Shown here: positions 17,333-27,096 of the stretch, piece by piece | Numbering within the stretch: position 1 is the stretch's first letter | Layout: the number at the start of each line of letters is the position of its first letter | Origin: Caecitellus pseudoparvulus | Taxonomy: Eukaryota > Bigyra: Bicosoecida | NCBI GenBank assembly: GCA_965644315.1 | Contig: CBFFRQ010000096.1 | Location: 124,001-188,000, forward strand | Length of the DNA: 64,000 nt | Direction of reading: 5' to 3' | Notes under the pieces: model-generated | Database searches by the model: none | Seen by the model: only the letters and a program-made list of their open reading frames with translations | Told to the model about the DNA's origin: nothing | Translations under genes and position numbers: made by a program

Positions 17333-20300
17333 ATGGCCCGCTCCGCAACGCCTTGGTGGTGTTGCGTGGCTCTCTTCGTCGCTGCGACACTGCGCAGTGG
17401 CGCAGGTTATTCGTCAGGTGCGAGCATTGCATGGAGCGCTGAGCGTGTTTTGCTTCACAGCGCCTAGTTTGTATGCCGCTACTGTTTCTTTTCGCGACAC
17501 TGTGGCCTCAGCGGCTCTTGGGACAACGAGTCAGTCAGCACTGTGCACATGTAACCCGTCTTGCTCGCAGGGTACAAGAGTGGCTGCACGGACACTCCAG
17601 GACACGGGGACTTGCTCACGACGAGCACCGTGTCCAATGATGATTTCATGGTAGAGGTTCTTGATGCAAACTTCTCAGCTCCTGTCGCAGTGCTCGTGGC
17701 TGGGCAAACGTATGGCATCAACGTCTCCAGCATTGACGGTATGACGAACATTCGCGGCTTCCAATTCCACCCGCTGTACGGACAGGACACAGTCACAACA
17801 ACTGCCGATAGGTCGGGCACTGTGCTGCCAGGTCCGTGCTGCGTGGCTGCGTTCGCCGGCTTGCGCCAGGCACAAGACCCCCGATCCGTGCCTTCACAGT
17901 GAACCGCAAGTCAATCGGCATGTCGCTGTCTGCTGCCCAGAACTGCTACACAACGTGCAACGCTGCTGTGTTCGACACGACAGGGGTCTGCCAGCTTGAC
18001 ACCTCCTGCGAGGCGGGGAGCCCCAGCACCGTGTGCGCCACAGCTGCCACTCACAACGGGGTAGTGGGGCAGCCCTCCCTGCAGCTGGCCTGGCAAGCGC
18101 CCGCGTCGTGGCCGGCGGGCGAAACCCACGTCACCTTCCTCATCGCACCCATCGTGCTGCAGCTGGAGGTGTACATTCTTCGCGAGTGGACGACGCTGCC
18201 CATTGCAGTGGTGCCCACCCCCTCCCCGTCACCCTCGCCTAGCCCAGCCTCGACCCCAGCCGGCACACCCGCTGGTTCACCTGCAGCCAGCCCGGCCTCG
18301 ACCCCGGCCGGCACACCTGCGGCCACGCCTGCAAGTAGCCCAGGTGCAACCCCGGCCAGCACTCCTGAAGGAACGCCAATGGGCACGCCAGCGGCGTCCC
18401 CGGCTGGCAGTCCGGCCAGCACTCCCAGCGGAACGCCCTCTGTGTCTCCGTCTGGCGCTGCTACCCCTTCTCAAGCCTCAACCCCCAGTACCTCTGCTTC
18501 CCCCCCTCCCTTGACGTGTGCCGACACTTCCTGTGGCAGCCGTGCACGGTGTGTGGAACCCTTCGCGGGCACGCCCGTGTCCTGCCTGTGTGCCACAGGA
18601 TGGGCAGGCCCTGCGTGTGACAGGTGTGCGGCGGGCTTTGCACTGAGCGAAGGGCAGTGCCAGGTGCGGGGTCAGCCCAATGTGCGCCGGTCGGCACTGG
18701 TCCGGCTGCGCGTCGGCAACTTCCCGTCGACAGTCCTGACTCGCAGGCTGCAAGGCGCGAGTGTATCGCCAGTGCAGAGGCTGGTGCAGACGCTGCAGGT
18801 GCACGTGGGGAGCCACGGCACTGTGCAGGTGCTCAAGTGGGACGAAAACGGGGCGCAAGAGTGGCTGCAGCTCATCGTCGCCGCGGCGGACATGGGGGAG
18901 CTGGTGGAGGCAGTGGACATTGTCACTGTGCAGGCTAGCGATCACTCGAGTGCTACGCACCAGCTTTTGCGCCAGGAAGGTTTGGCGGTGGACGTGGACT
19001 CTGGCACCTGTTCGTCGTCCTTCTGTCTACGCTCTGGCTCAGCCTCCATTGACACGCTCGTCGTGAGCCAGGCGTTTTCCGGCCTTGCATGGGCTGACCT
19101 TCAGGGCACTCAAGACCTTGCTCCAGGGCTGACGCTTCGTTCTGGGGTGTTCGCGCCCCCTGGACCGCTGTCCGGGTGTGCTCAGTGGCCGCCAGGGGCT
19201 GCGTGGAGCCGGGTAACAAGTGAAGAAGCTGCAAGGCAGGAGGGCACCCTGGCGCTCGTGTTGGAGATGAGACGCGCGACGGCTGAGGCGTGGCTGGGGC
19301 TGGCGTTCCCACCGCCAGGCTCGGAGGCCATGCTGGGCGCCACAGCTATCATCGGGCAGCCTGGACAAGACATGCTCCCCTCCACAGCTGCCGCGTCGGT
19401 TGGCTTGACCACTGGCGCAGCTCACTGCTCAGACACCCTGTCAGCAGTGCTCAGCTCACTTGGTGCTGGGGTGGCCACTCACTCCATGACTGCCAAGACA
19501 AGCCTGGGGGTCCGAGCAGCTTCCACCCAGCTGGGGGTCATTGGAGGTGTCATTGGCACGGCATCCCTGCCCGTCCCGGGCATGCAGGGTGAGGGCACCC
19601 TCTTGCGTGTGGCTCTCCTGGTGAATGGCCCAAGCCAGGGCAGCGGCGGGGACCCAGGCACCAGCCTCCTTCCAGGTGGCAAGCTGTCCCTGCTGTGGGC
19701 AGCAGGACAGGACGGCACGACGTCGCTGGCGGCCCATGGCTCGAGCAATCGGGGCAGCGTGACAGTGCAAGTGTACGAGCCAGTGCCCGAGGCTCCGGCG
19801 TCGGATGCCGCGCTGCTCCGCGTGCACGGAGCCATTCTCGCCGTGTCCTGGTTGATTTTGGCGCCGCTAGCCATGCTCTTCACCCTCCTCCGCACGACTG
19901 GGTGCCTGCATGAGGCTGGCAGCACCTTTGACCTGCAGGGGGGAGGAGCTGCGCCGTGCTGGCTCAAGGCGCACGCCGCCCTGCATTGCTTGGCCGTGCT
20001 GGGCACCATTGTGGGCACGGCCATTGGTTTCGTGGCAACAGCTCGGCATTTCTCCGGCGCACATGCCGGGCTGGGCCTGGCAGCCTGCCTCTTGCACTTG
20101 GCGGCTGTCGCCGTCGCACTCCTCCGCCCCAAGCGTGTGTCCCGTCTCATTGGTGCGCAGCCCACGGGCACGGATGCGGAGGCCTTGCAGGGAGAGTACA
20201 CGGGGCGCAGCCGGGTGATGAGCGTGTTCTCCGCGCCACCCAACACTCCTGGGAAGGGCATCAGCGCCAAGACCACCAAGCGGGAGACTGCCAAGCAGCG

Positions 20301-20859
20301 GGCGGATGAGAGCCACCGCCTGCACGCCGCCCAAGCGGCCCACGATGCGGCTGTGAGGCGCCGCTCCGTTTGGGAGATTGGCCACCGCCTGTTGGCAGTG
20401 ACGCTGGTGTGTCTCTTCACAGCGGCTGGGCTGACTGGCTTGCTTGCGTCGCCGGACCAGGAGCAGCTGCGGGTAGCTGGCATGGTGGCCTGGTGCGTCG
20501 CAGTGGGGGCGCTGCTGGTCGCTGCTGCGTACAGGTTCTGGGCTGTGGACGCCTACGGTGCCGAGGGCACCATGGTTGTGGGGGTAAAAGGGGGGGTGGA
20601 AGGCTCAGGGGCCTCCACGACACGCTTGCATTCCCGCGCATCCATCCTGGGGAACCTGGGAGGCACGGGGCGTGCACAGCGGACCCAGGGCACAAGCAAC
20701 CCCATGCATGCCGCCCAGGGATCCGCCCGCGCTGTCTCTCCCCGAGCTTCGCTGGGAACTTCCCAGCGCAAGTCCTTGGCTGCGTTCGCGCCCCGTCGAG
20801 GCAGTTTCCTGGTGGGGGAGACCGTGCAACACTCGCGGCGCCAAAGCCACGCCCGCTGA
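17333..20859 (+). CDS. Reeler-EGF-DOMON-cytochrome b561 membrane oxidoreductase (FRRS1-like)
   Basis: Model: join(17333..17417, 17571..17831, 17900..20859), 1101 residues; introns of 153 and 68 bases close in phase. A signal peptide leads into a Reeler-like domain (GYKSGCTDTPGHG, GFQFHPLYG, LQLAWQAP). Next comes a Ser/Pro/Thr/Ala/Gly repeat stalk (TPAGTP/SPAASP units, ~18225-18500), an EGF module (SCGSRARC, SCLCATGWAGPACDRC) and a DOMON-type region (EAWLGLAF, AMLGATAIIG). The cytochrome b561 core follows, with the expected haem-ligand histidines in LRVHGAIL, LKAHAALHCLA, HFSGAHAGLG and WEIGHRLLAV. A long cytosolic tail contains basic and Ser-rich patches. The family transfers electrons from cytosolic ascorbate or similar donors across membranes to ferric or other acceptors. 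The EGF insertion between Reeler and DOMON is unusual. Confidence 0.85.
18225..18500 (+). repeat. Degenerate Ser/Pro/Thr/Ala repeat in the stalk of the b561 protein
   Basis: Tandem imperfect 12-15-base units encode (S/T)PA(G/S)-type tetrapeptides such as STPAGTPAATPAS. This is the composition of an extended, O-glycosylated stalk and suits a spacer between luminal domains. Confidence 0.8.
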
Positions 20860-20945
20860 GGGCTGAGTCGTATGCTGGCCGCCCCCTCCTGTGTTTCCCT
20901 TCGACGTGGCACCTTGCGTGCGCTGCGTCTCTATCTTCTGGTGTC

Positions 20946-21479
20946 TCACTGGCCGTCCATGAGCTTGGCCAGGTCACTCTGCGTCATGCGGTGTGAGGGC
21001 AGGGAGCCTTCGGCCCTGTCTCGCGCCACCTCTTGCACCATGGCGTCTGCCTGCGCAGCAGACAAGCTCAGGCCCATATCTGCTGCAGATGCCAGCAATT
21101 CATCGCTTCCTATCATGCCGTCTGCGCCGCACATGTGCTCGAAGCATGCTTGCAGCTCAGTGGTTGACGAGGCATCGCGCAGTTCAGAGGCCATCAAGCC
21201 GAGGAACTCTCCGAAGTCCAGCGTCCCACTGCCGTCCTTGTCCTTCAGTGCCAGCATGTCCATGATCTCAGCGTCCGAGTACTCCATGCCCAGCGCACGG
21301 AAGATGACTGCAAGCTCCTGCTTGTCAATCTGCGGCGACAGGTCGCAAGTGCCGTTTCAGCCTGAAACGCTAAATAGACTGGCCGGCTTCCAGTCGCTCA
21401 CCACGCCGTTCCCGCTCGTGTCGAATGCCTGAAACACCTCCAACAGCCCGTCCACCTGTTCCTTCGTCAGGTAGTCCAT
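20946..21479 (-). CDS. Calmodulin-like EF-hand Ca2+ sensor
   Basis: Model: complement(join(20946..21329, 21402..21479)), 153 residues; the 72-base intron splits EF-hand 1. Residues 1-75 form two good EF-hands: DTSGNGVIDKQEL and DKDGSGTLDFGEF. In the C-terminal half the third loop is replaced by CGADGMIGSDELL, lacking the usual Asp-rich pattern. The fourth (DRAEGSLPSHRMT) is not a canonical Ca2+ loop. So probably only the N-lobe binds calcium. Length and layout match calmodulin, centrin and caltractin-like proteins, but identity is too low to choose one. It is convergent with the b561 gene and divergent from the ubiquitin protease. Confidence 0.8.
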
Positions 21480-21927
21480 GCCCACCTTCCCTGCCTTGCA
21501 CAGCACCAGAAAGAGCACCGAAATGGCGCAGCACACAGGCCTTGCAAGCCTTCGGTGACGGGGAGAACCTGTTTGCTCACACTGTTGAACTTGAATACGT
21601 ATGTCAGCGACATTTGGTGTGCGATGGACGAGGTGATTGATTTGATGACCGGTTTTCCTTTTTGACACTCCGGCGCTAAAGACGTGGCAAGCTTGATGTG
21701 TTAGACGAGCAAACAAGGCTATATTTTCATGTGTGGGCGGTAGCACGTGAGAGTAATTGTTCACTACGCCGATACACCAAATCAGACTAGTACCTAGCCT
21801 TGCGCTCAAGCTGCCCTTTTATGTCAGGGTGCCAGCATTTGTTGCTTGGCGCTTGTGGTTGTCCGGGAGGCGCAGAGGTTTCCCGTCAACTTCCGCAGCA
21901 CAACTTGTGACAGCCACGTGCCCGACA
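21480..21927. other. Divergent intergenic region, ~450 bp
   Basis: Shared promoter region of the calmodulin-like gene and the ubiquitin protease gene. It is locally more AT-rich than its surroundings (21640-21800). No further feature is recognised. Confidence 0.4.
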
Positions 21928-23628
21928 ATGGATGCGAGGGCTCGGGCTGAAGCAACAGTCAAGGCATTCTTGGATGACACCACATTCCCGTCGCTCACTC
22001 CCGGAGTCCCTGTCGCCAAGTACCTGGCCCTTGCTCGCAACGCAGTGCGGGTGGTCGAGGAAGGCACCTTGGTCGTGGGCAAGGCATCCTACATTCGCCT
22101 GTACAAGACGTCGCACTTGCTGATAGCACTTGTGGCCAAACACCCCGACTTTAACAGCCTTCTACTGGAGGACCAGGCATGGGTGCAGTCTGCCGCCGTT
22201 TCAACGCTGGAGCGTGCTGAAGGCATGTTTGAGCAGCTGGTGCAGGCTCAGCTTGCTGCGCCGGCATCGGACCCAGGGGTGGACTTCCTCGCGCGCCTCG
22301 CTGCACTCAAGGGCCAGGCAGCCAGCCCAACGCCTGCCCCTGCCGCTGCCTCTGTGGCGGAGGCAGAGGCGGTTCCGCCGCCCCCCCTGCCCCAGTCAGA
22401 GCACCCCACAGAGGAGCCTGACGCACCAAGCTACGGTGCACTGAGCTCGGAAGCGGCACCCCACGACGAAGCAAGCCTTGCGGCAGTGGAGCCTGTGCAC
22501 GTAGGGCCCAAGCCCCCTACACCTGCTCCAGCTCTGCAGCTTGTGGACATGGCAGACCCTTCGCGATTGGAGCAGTTCTGCCCGCTGCTGGGCTTGCAGA
22601 ACCCAGGCAGCCTTTGCTTCCTGTCTGCGCCGTTGGCTGTGTTGCTGCGCCTGCCATTTACAAATGGGAGGGAAGTCCTGGACATGGGTGCCTCCCCGTC
22701 CATGAGTGCGTCGGCGGGTCAGTGCGCATCGTGGGCAGCGCTAGCCTCTATGGCCAGTGCGATGTCCGCTACGGCGCGCGCCTCCTCGCCCAGCTGCGAG
22801 ATCCCTTCAGCTGTGCTGGACAGGTTGAAGCAAGCGGGGATTCAAGTGCTGGTCGGGGACGAAGGGGATGCCCAGGAGGCCCTGTCTGCTATGCTCCATG
22901 ACTTGTGTGGAGGGCACTGGCGGGGCGGTGGGCCCTACCAGCTCACCACACAGCGCATCTGGTACAAGGCTGACGGCTGCGTGAAGCCGCTGTCTGTGAC
23001 CCCTGATCTCATGCTGCACGTGCCCATCCCTCTGCACTTCCTGACAGGTCCTTCCCACCAAGTGGTGCCGCTGGAGCACTGCATTTCAGAGGCGCTGCAG
23101 CCGCCGACACAGCAGGATGGCGACCGCTTCGTGTCTGTCTTCCGCAGCGTGCCTGACATGCTAGTGGTACACATTCAGCGTGCCGAGGCGCTAGCAGCTG
23201 CCCAGGCCACGCCTGGCATGCACCTCTGCCCCAACCTGCCCTCCAGCGGCCCTGACGTCGCCTGCCCCGACACGCTCACCCTGCCCTGCCCAGGCAGCGA
23301 CGCCGCTGTGTACCGCTTGCGTGCTGTGGTGGCACACCAACGCCTGCAGAGCGGCGGCTTGACTCACGCAGGCGCCGACGCCATGGCCACTGCTGTGGGC
23401 CCCTTCTCGCACCCTGTCGCATCAGTGGTGGTGTCCGGCACGGCCGCGGCGGCTGGCACGGCGACGCTGGACCAGGGTCACTATATGGCGCTGGTGCGGG
23501 AGCCTCACAGCAACGCAGCAGTGCAGTACAACGACTCCAAGGCCCAGTTCTACACCTCCCAGCAAGACGCGGCCACGTCCCCCATGCAGGCCTACCTGGT
23601 CTTCTACGAGCGCCTCGGCGGCAGGTGA
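21928..23628 (+). CDS. Ubiquitin-specific protease with USP8-type N-terminal domain
   Basis: Single exon, 566 residues from ATG 21928 (MDARARAEAT). Residues ~5-110 resemble the USP8/AMSH dimerisation (MIT-like) domain: VAKYLALARNAVRV, SYIRLYKTSHLL and ALVAKHPDF. After an acidic/Pro linker comes a UCH-type peptidase. The Cys box is LQNPGSLCFLS (C230), then PDMLVVHIQRAE (normally PPxLxxHLKRF), and the His box is DQGHYMALVR (H518) with the third catalytic Asp in YNDSKA (D536) and an AYLVFYERL ending. All three catalytic residues are present, though the oxyanion position GNTC is changed to GSLC. The predicted role is removing ubiquitin from endosomal cargo or other substrates. The stop is 6 bases from the next convergent stop. 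Confidence 0.85.
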   Translation: MDARARAEATVKAFLDDTTFPSLTPGVPVAKYLALARNAVRVVEEGTLVVGKASYIRLYKTSHLLIALVAKHPDFNSLLLEDQAWVQSAAVSTLERAEGMFEQLVQAQLAAPASDPGVDFLARLAALKGQAASPTPAPAAASVAEAEAVPPPPLPQSEHPTEEPDAPSYGALSSEAAPHDEASLAAVEPVHVGPKPPTPAPALQLVDMADPSRLEQFCPLLGLQNPGSLCFLSAPLAVLLRLPFTNGREVLDMGASPSMSASAGQCASWAALASMASAMSATARASSPSCEIPSAVLDRLKQAGIQVLVGDEGDAQEALSAMLHDLCGGHWRGGGPYQLTTQRIWYKADGCVKPLSVTPDLMLHVPIPLHFLTGPSHQVVPLEHCISEALQPPTQQDGDRFVSVFRSVPDMLVVHIQRAEALAAAQATPGMHLCPNLPSSGPDVACPDTLTLPCPGSDAAVYRLRAVVAHQRLQSGGLTHAGADAMATAVGPFSHPVASVVVSGTAAAAGTATLDQGHYMALVREPHSNAAVQYNDSKAQFYTSQQDAATSPMQAYLVFYERLGGR

Positions 23629-23634
23629 GCTGGC

Positions 23635-26600
23635 TCAGTGGCCATTCCCACCCAGCGCATCTCGCAGGAGGTACAGGGACTCCTCCAAGCCCACTGGCGG
23701 GATGCCTGTGTCTGGGTCGTGGGCCACCAGCTTCGCACCCACCACGTCGCAGACGACGTTTGCGTAGCGTTTCAGAGGGGGATACAGCAGCGACGCCTTG
23801 GCCATCTTCCGCAGGCAGGGCAGCGCCTCCGACACCTGCTGCGCACCCACCTCAACGCACATTTCCTGCAGCACAGTTGCCAACGCGTGTGCCAGCTCAC
23901 GTGGGTTCTTGGTGGCTTCCACCGCGCCATGCAGCGCGTTCACCTTCAGCGCAGCCGCTGGTGAGGGGTTGCTGGCTGCCGCCACTGCCACCTGCTGCCT
24001 CCACTGCCCGCCGTCGGAGGGGGCGAGGAGGTCTCCCAAGTGCAGTGGTGGGCCCACTTCGTCACCTCCCTTGCTGGGCATGGGCAGCGGAGCAGGCACG
24101 TCCACCAGGGGGTCTTCAATGCACTGCAGTGCGGCCCGCAGCGCGTGCACAGCCTGCGTGTTCTTGCTTGCGAGGCAGCGCTGGTCCCGTTGCGACGGCC
24201 TGGCGCCACGCACACGTTTGCAGTGCAGCGCCCGATCTCGGCAAATCCGCTCACGCGTCGTGGGCGCTTTGCCGCCCGTGCTGGATCGCACGTCTGGCTG
24301 CAGACCAGCTGACCGCATGGTCAGGTACAGCCCCTCTGCCGTGCGCACTGCATCTCGATAGGAGGCTAAGGACACCACGCCGCCTTGCACGGCGTCTGAG
24401 ACGTCCATGTGGCCAGGCGCGGGCACGCCTGCGCCGGCGGTGTCGCCCCCCTTGCTCTCCTGCTGTGCGCTGGAGTGGTGCGGAGCCTCCCACGGCCGCA
24501 CACACGCCGCAAGGCGCTGTCGCCGCCCCTGACCATCGTACCGCACGTTGTACCACTCATAGTGAGGGTGGGGCCAGGGAACGAACGCCTGGCGTGGGCG
24601 AGGCACCAGCCGGCTGGGGATGTCCCCAGCTGCGTCGTGGCTGCCGCACGCCCCCGCCGCACCTGCTCCCGCCTGGGGTCCGACTTCCTCGGGGACAGGG
24701 GATGCTGACAAGGCGGAAGTGCGGTCCGTGGAGTCTGTCTGGGTGCTGACTGTCTCGTCGTGGCCTTGTGCACCCACCATGGCCACTGCCTGCGCAGCTG
24801 CACGGGAGCGGGCGGCGGCCGCCACCGCCTCCTCCGCCGCCTCCCGTGCCGAGTGACTCAAGGCCCTGGCCGCATGCGCATCGACTCGTGGGCCCAGCGC
24901 TGCGGCGATGGGACTCACGGCGCGAGTTGCACCCCCTTGCACCCCCCCCTCGGCCTCTTCGCCGTCCGGGCCGCCTTCCCTCGCTGGCTGCTCACTGTGC
25001 ACAACCGTCCGGCGTTGCTGCTCGCCGTACTTTTTCAGCAAGTACTGGATGCCGGGGCTTCCTGGCTGTCCCGAAGGGTGCGCCTGCCGTGTGCTCCGTA
25101 CAGTGGGCCCACCGCGTAAGGCTGGTACAGGGCTTCCCAAGCTGTGGGAGGCAGTGTGCATGGGAGGATAGGACGCGTGTTGGCTGGTGCGGTAAGTTGC
25201 AGGGCGGCCGCCAAGGGACCTGAGGCCCACGCCAACATCGACGGTGGCATCAGAACCCTGCAGCAGCTCCTGCCCCGCATACTGCCCACTGCGTGCCTGG
25301 CTGGCAGCGCCCTGCAGCAGCTCCTGCCCCGCATACTGCCCACTGCGTGCCTGGCTGGCAGCGCCCTGCAGCAGCTCCTGCCCCGCATACTGCCCACTGC
25401 GTGCCTGGCTGGCAGCGCCCTGCAGCAGCTCCTGCCCCGCATACTGCCCACTGCGTGCCTGGCTGGCAGTGCCCTGCAGCAGCTCCTGCCCCGCATGCTG
25501 CCCACTGCGTGCCTGGCTGGCAGCGCCCTGCACCAGCTCCTGCCCCGCATACTGCCCACTGCGTGCCTGGCTGGCAGCGCCCTGCACCAGCTCCTGCCCC
25601 GCATACTGCCCACTGCGTGCCTGGCTGGCAGTGTCCTGCAGCAGCTCCTGCCCCGCATACTGCCCACTGCGTGCCTGGCTGGCAGCGCCCTGCAGCAGCT
25701 CCTGCCCCGCATACTGCCCACTGCGTGCCTGGCTGGCAGCGCCCTGCAGCAGCTCCTGCCCCGCATACTGCCCACTGCGTGCCTGGCTGGCAGTGCCCTG
25801 CAGCAGCTCCTGCCCCGCATACTGCCCACTGCGTGCCTGGCTGGCAGTGCCCTGCAGCAGCTCCTGCCCCGCATACTGCCCACTGCGTGCCTGGCTGGCA
25901 GTGCCCTGCAGCAGCTCCTGCCCCGCATACTGCCCACTGCGTGCCTGGCTGGCAGCGCCCTGCAGCAGCTCCTGCCCCGCATACTGCCCACTGCGTGCCT
26001 GGCTGGCAGTGTCCTGGAAGAAGCTAAGCGGCGCATAGTGCTGGGATTCAGGCGTGTCTCCGTCGGTATCCGGACTGCCACCCTCGTGGCCCCCATGCTG
26101 GTGGGAGGAGGAGGAGCAGGAGTCGGGCCCGGGGCTCAAGCTGTGCTCGGAGAACGAGCTGGCGTCGTCAGACTGCTCCTCAGCAACAGAGTGCACACCC
26201 CGGAGGTGCTCGGGTGTGCCCTCATCCGAAGGGGGAGCTGGTCGCAGAGGGGACATGCCAGGCGGCGGAGGGGGCGTGGGAGTGCTCACGGACGAGGCGG
26301 TTTGCGGCCCCTGCCCAGCGAGGTGGGCTGAGGAGGCGACAGAGGAGCCTGACACGGAAGTCATGGCGGCCATGGCTGCTTGGAGCTGTGCGTGCTCCTG
26401 CTGAAGCTGGCGGTACAGCGCGTCGTTGGTCGCGATTTGCCCGCGCAGCTGTGCTTCCGCACTCTGGGCGGCTCGCAGGTGGGACAGGGAGGCGGCGAGG
26501 GCGGAGGAGGTGGCCTCGGTGCCAGAAACCTGTGACTGGGACTCAGTACTGGCCTGGTGGCTGCCTTGCTTCGGGTGGGTGGACGCAGGCTGGCTTGGCG

Positions 26601-26943
26601 CCATTGCAGCGGAGAGGGCTGCTTCGAAGGATGTGGTGGAGCCGGGCGGTGCCGTGGAAGAAGAGGCACCCACGCCCACCTCCATGGTGCGCGGAGGTGT
26701 GGAGTCATAGGAAATGTGGGAGGCTGTCGGCTCGCCGGGGTGTGGTGGCAGGCCCAGCGCCACGCTGTCCCAGCTGATGTCTCCACTGCTCTGGCTAGCG
26801 CCAGTGACACTGGCAGGGGCTGCACGAGGAGTGCGGGCGCGCACGCGGGGAGTGTCCACATCAGGAGCGTCAGATTGAGGGGATAAAGATCGCATCACTG
26901 CTGTGCGTGCAGCGTGGAGGAAGGGAAAGTCGTACGTCGCCAT
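23635..26943 (-). CDS. Large low-complexity protein with fourteen 18-residue tandem repeats; unrecognised
   Basis: Single exon, 1102 residues from ATG 26941-26943. The N-terminal ~310 residues are Ser/Pro-rich with a coiled coil near 160-200 (AAQSAEAQLRGQIATNDALY, then a Gln-rich helix). Then fourteen units of QARSGQYAGQELLQGAAS follow almost without drift. The C-terminal part has a Trp/Tyr-rich motif (PWPHPHYEWYNVRYDG), a basic Cys/Arg segment, and a helical domain of ~200 residues (ALHGAVEATKNPRELAHALA, YPPLKRYANVVCDVVGAKL) that looks folded. I do not recognise that domain. The overall shape, a coiled coil plus a repeat plus a helical tail, would suit a structural or centrosomal scaffold, but no function is claimed. 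Confidence 0.75.
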   Translation of the reverse strand: MATYDFPFLHAARTAVMRSLSPQSDAPDVDTPRVRARTPRAAPASVTGASQSSGDISWDSVALGLPPHPGEPTASHISYDSTPPRTMEVGVGASSSTAPPGSTTSFEAALSAAMAPSQPASTHPKQGSHQASTESQSQVSGTEATSSALAASLSHLRAAQSAEAQLRGQIATNDALYRQLQQEHAQLQAAMAAMTSVSGSSVASSAHLAGQGPQTASSVSTPTPPPPPGMSPLRPAPPSDEGTPEHLRGVHSVAEEQSDDASSFSEHSLSPGPDSCSSSSHQHGGHEGGSPDTDGDTPESQHYAPLSFFQDTASQARSGQYAGQELLQGAASQARSGQYAGQELLQGTASQARSGQYAGQELLQGTASQARSGQYAGQELLQGTASQARSGQYAGQELLQGAASQARSGQYAGQELLQGAASQARSGQYAGQELLQDTASQARSGQYAGQELVQGAASQARSGQYAGQELVQGAASQARSGQHAGQELLQGTASQARSGQYAGQELLQGAASQARSGQYAGQELLQGAASQARSGQYAGQELLQGAASQARSGQYAGQELLQGSDATVDVGVGLRSLGGRPATYRTSQHASYPPMHTASHSLGSPVPALRGGPTVRSTRQAHPSGQPGSPGIQYLLKKYGEQQRRTVVHSEQPAREGGPDGEEAEGGVQGGATRAVSPIAAALGPRVDAHAARALSHSAREAAEEAVAAAARSRAAAQAVAMVGAQGHDETVSTQTDSTDRTSALSASPVPEEVGPQAGAGAAGACGSHDAAGDIPSRLVPRPRQAFVPWPHPHYEWYNVRYDGQGRRQRLAACVRPWEAPHHSSAQQESKGGDTAGAGVPAPGHMDVSDAVQGGVVSLASYRDAVRTAEGLYLTMRSAGLQPDVRSSTGGKAPTTRERICRDRALHCKRVRGARPSQRDQRCLASKNTQAVHALRAALQCIEDPLVDVPAPLPMPSKGGDEVGPPLHLGDLLAPSDGGQWRQQVAVAAASNPSPAAALKVNALHGAVEATKNPRELAHALATVLQEMCVEVGAQQVSEALPCLRKMAKASLLYPPLKRYANVVCDVVGAKLVAHDPDTGIPPVGLEESLYLLRDALGGNGH
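25257..26012 (-). repeat. Fourteen tandem 54-bp repeats (coding)
   Basis: Each unit is exactly 54 bases and copies differ by only a few substitutions (GAAS/GTAS/DTAS, LLQ/LVQ, one Tyr-to-His), so the array is recently homogenised. Because 54 is a multiple of three, all six frames repeat and several stay open across the array; only the minus frame of the 1102-residue protein extends well beyond it. Confidence 0.95.
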
Positions 26944-27096
26944 GTTGGCGGGCGTTGCGGTAATCGCTTCAGCCCACGATCACGCCGCGCGGTTTGGACG
27001 AGCCCGTGCGAAGTTGACGGAGGAAGTGGGCGGCGCGCAAGTCAGGGAGGGAATATGCACACACGCTTTGAGAGTTCATGGACGTGTCGTTGCGCA

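Noticed and set aside
25257-26012. CRISPR-like regular repeat array
   Set aside because: Units are contiguous without unique spacers, are coding, and lie in an intron-bearing eukaryotic genome.
25144-26331. Several long open frames in other frames and strands across the 54-bp repeats
   Set aside because: The repeat length is a multiple of three, so a stop-free unit stays open in many frames. Only the 1102-residue minus frame continues into plausible sequence on both sides.
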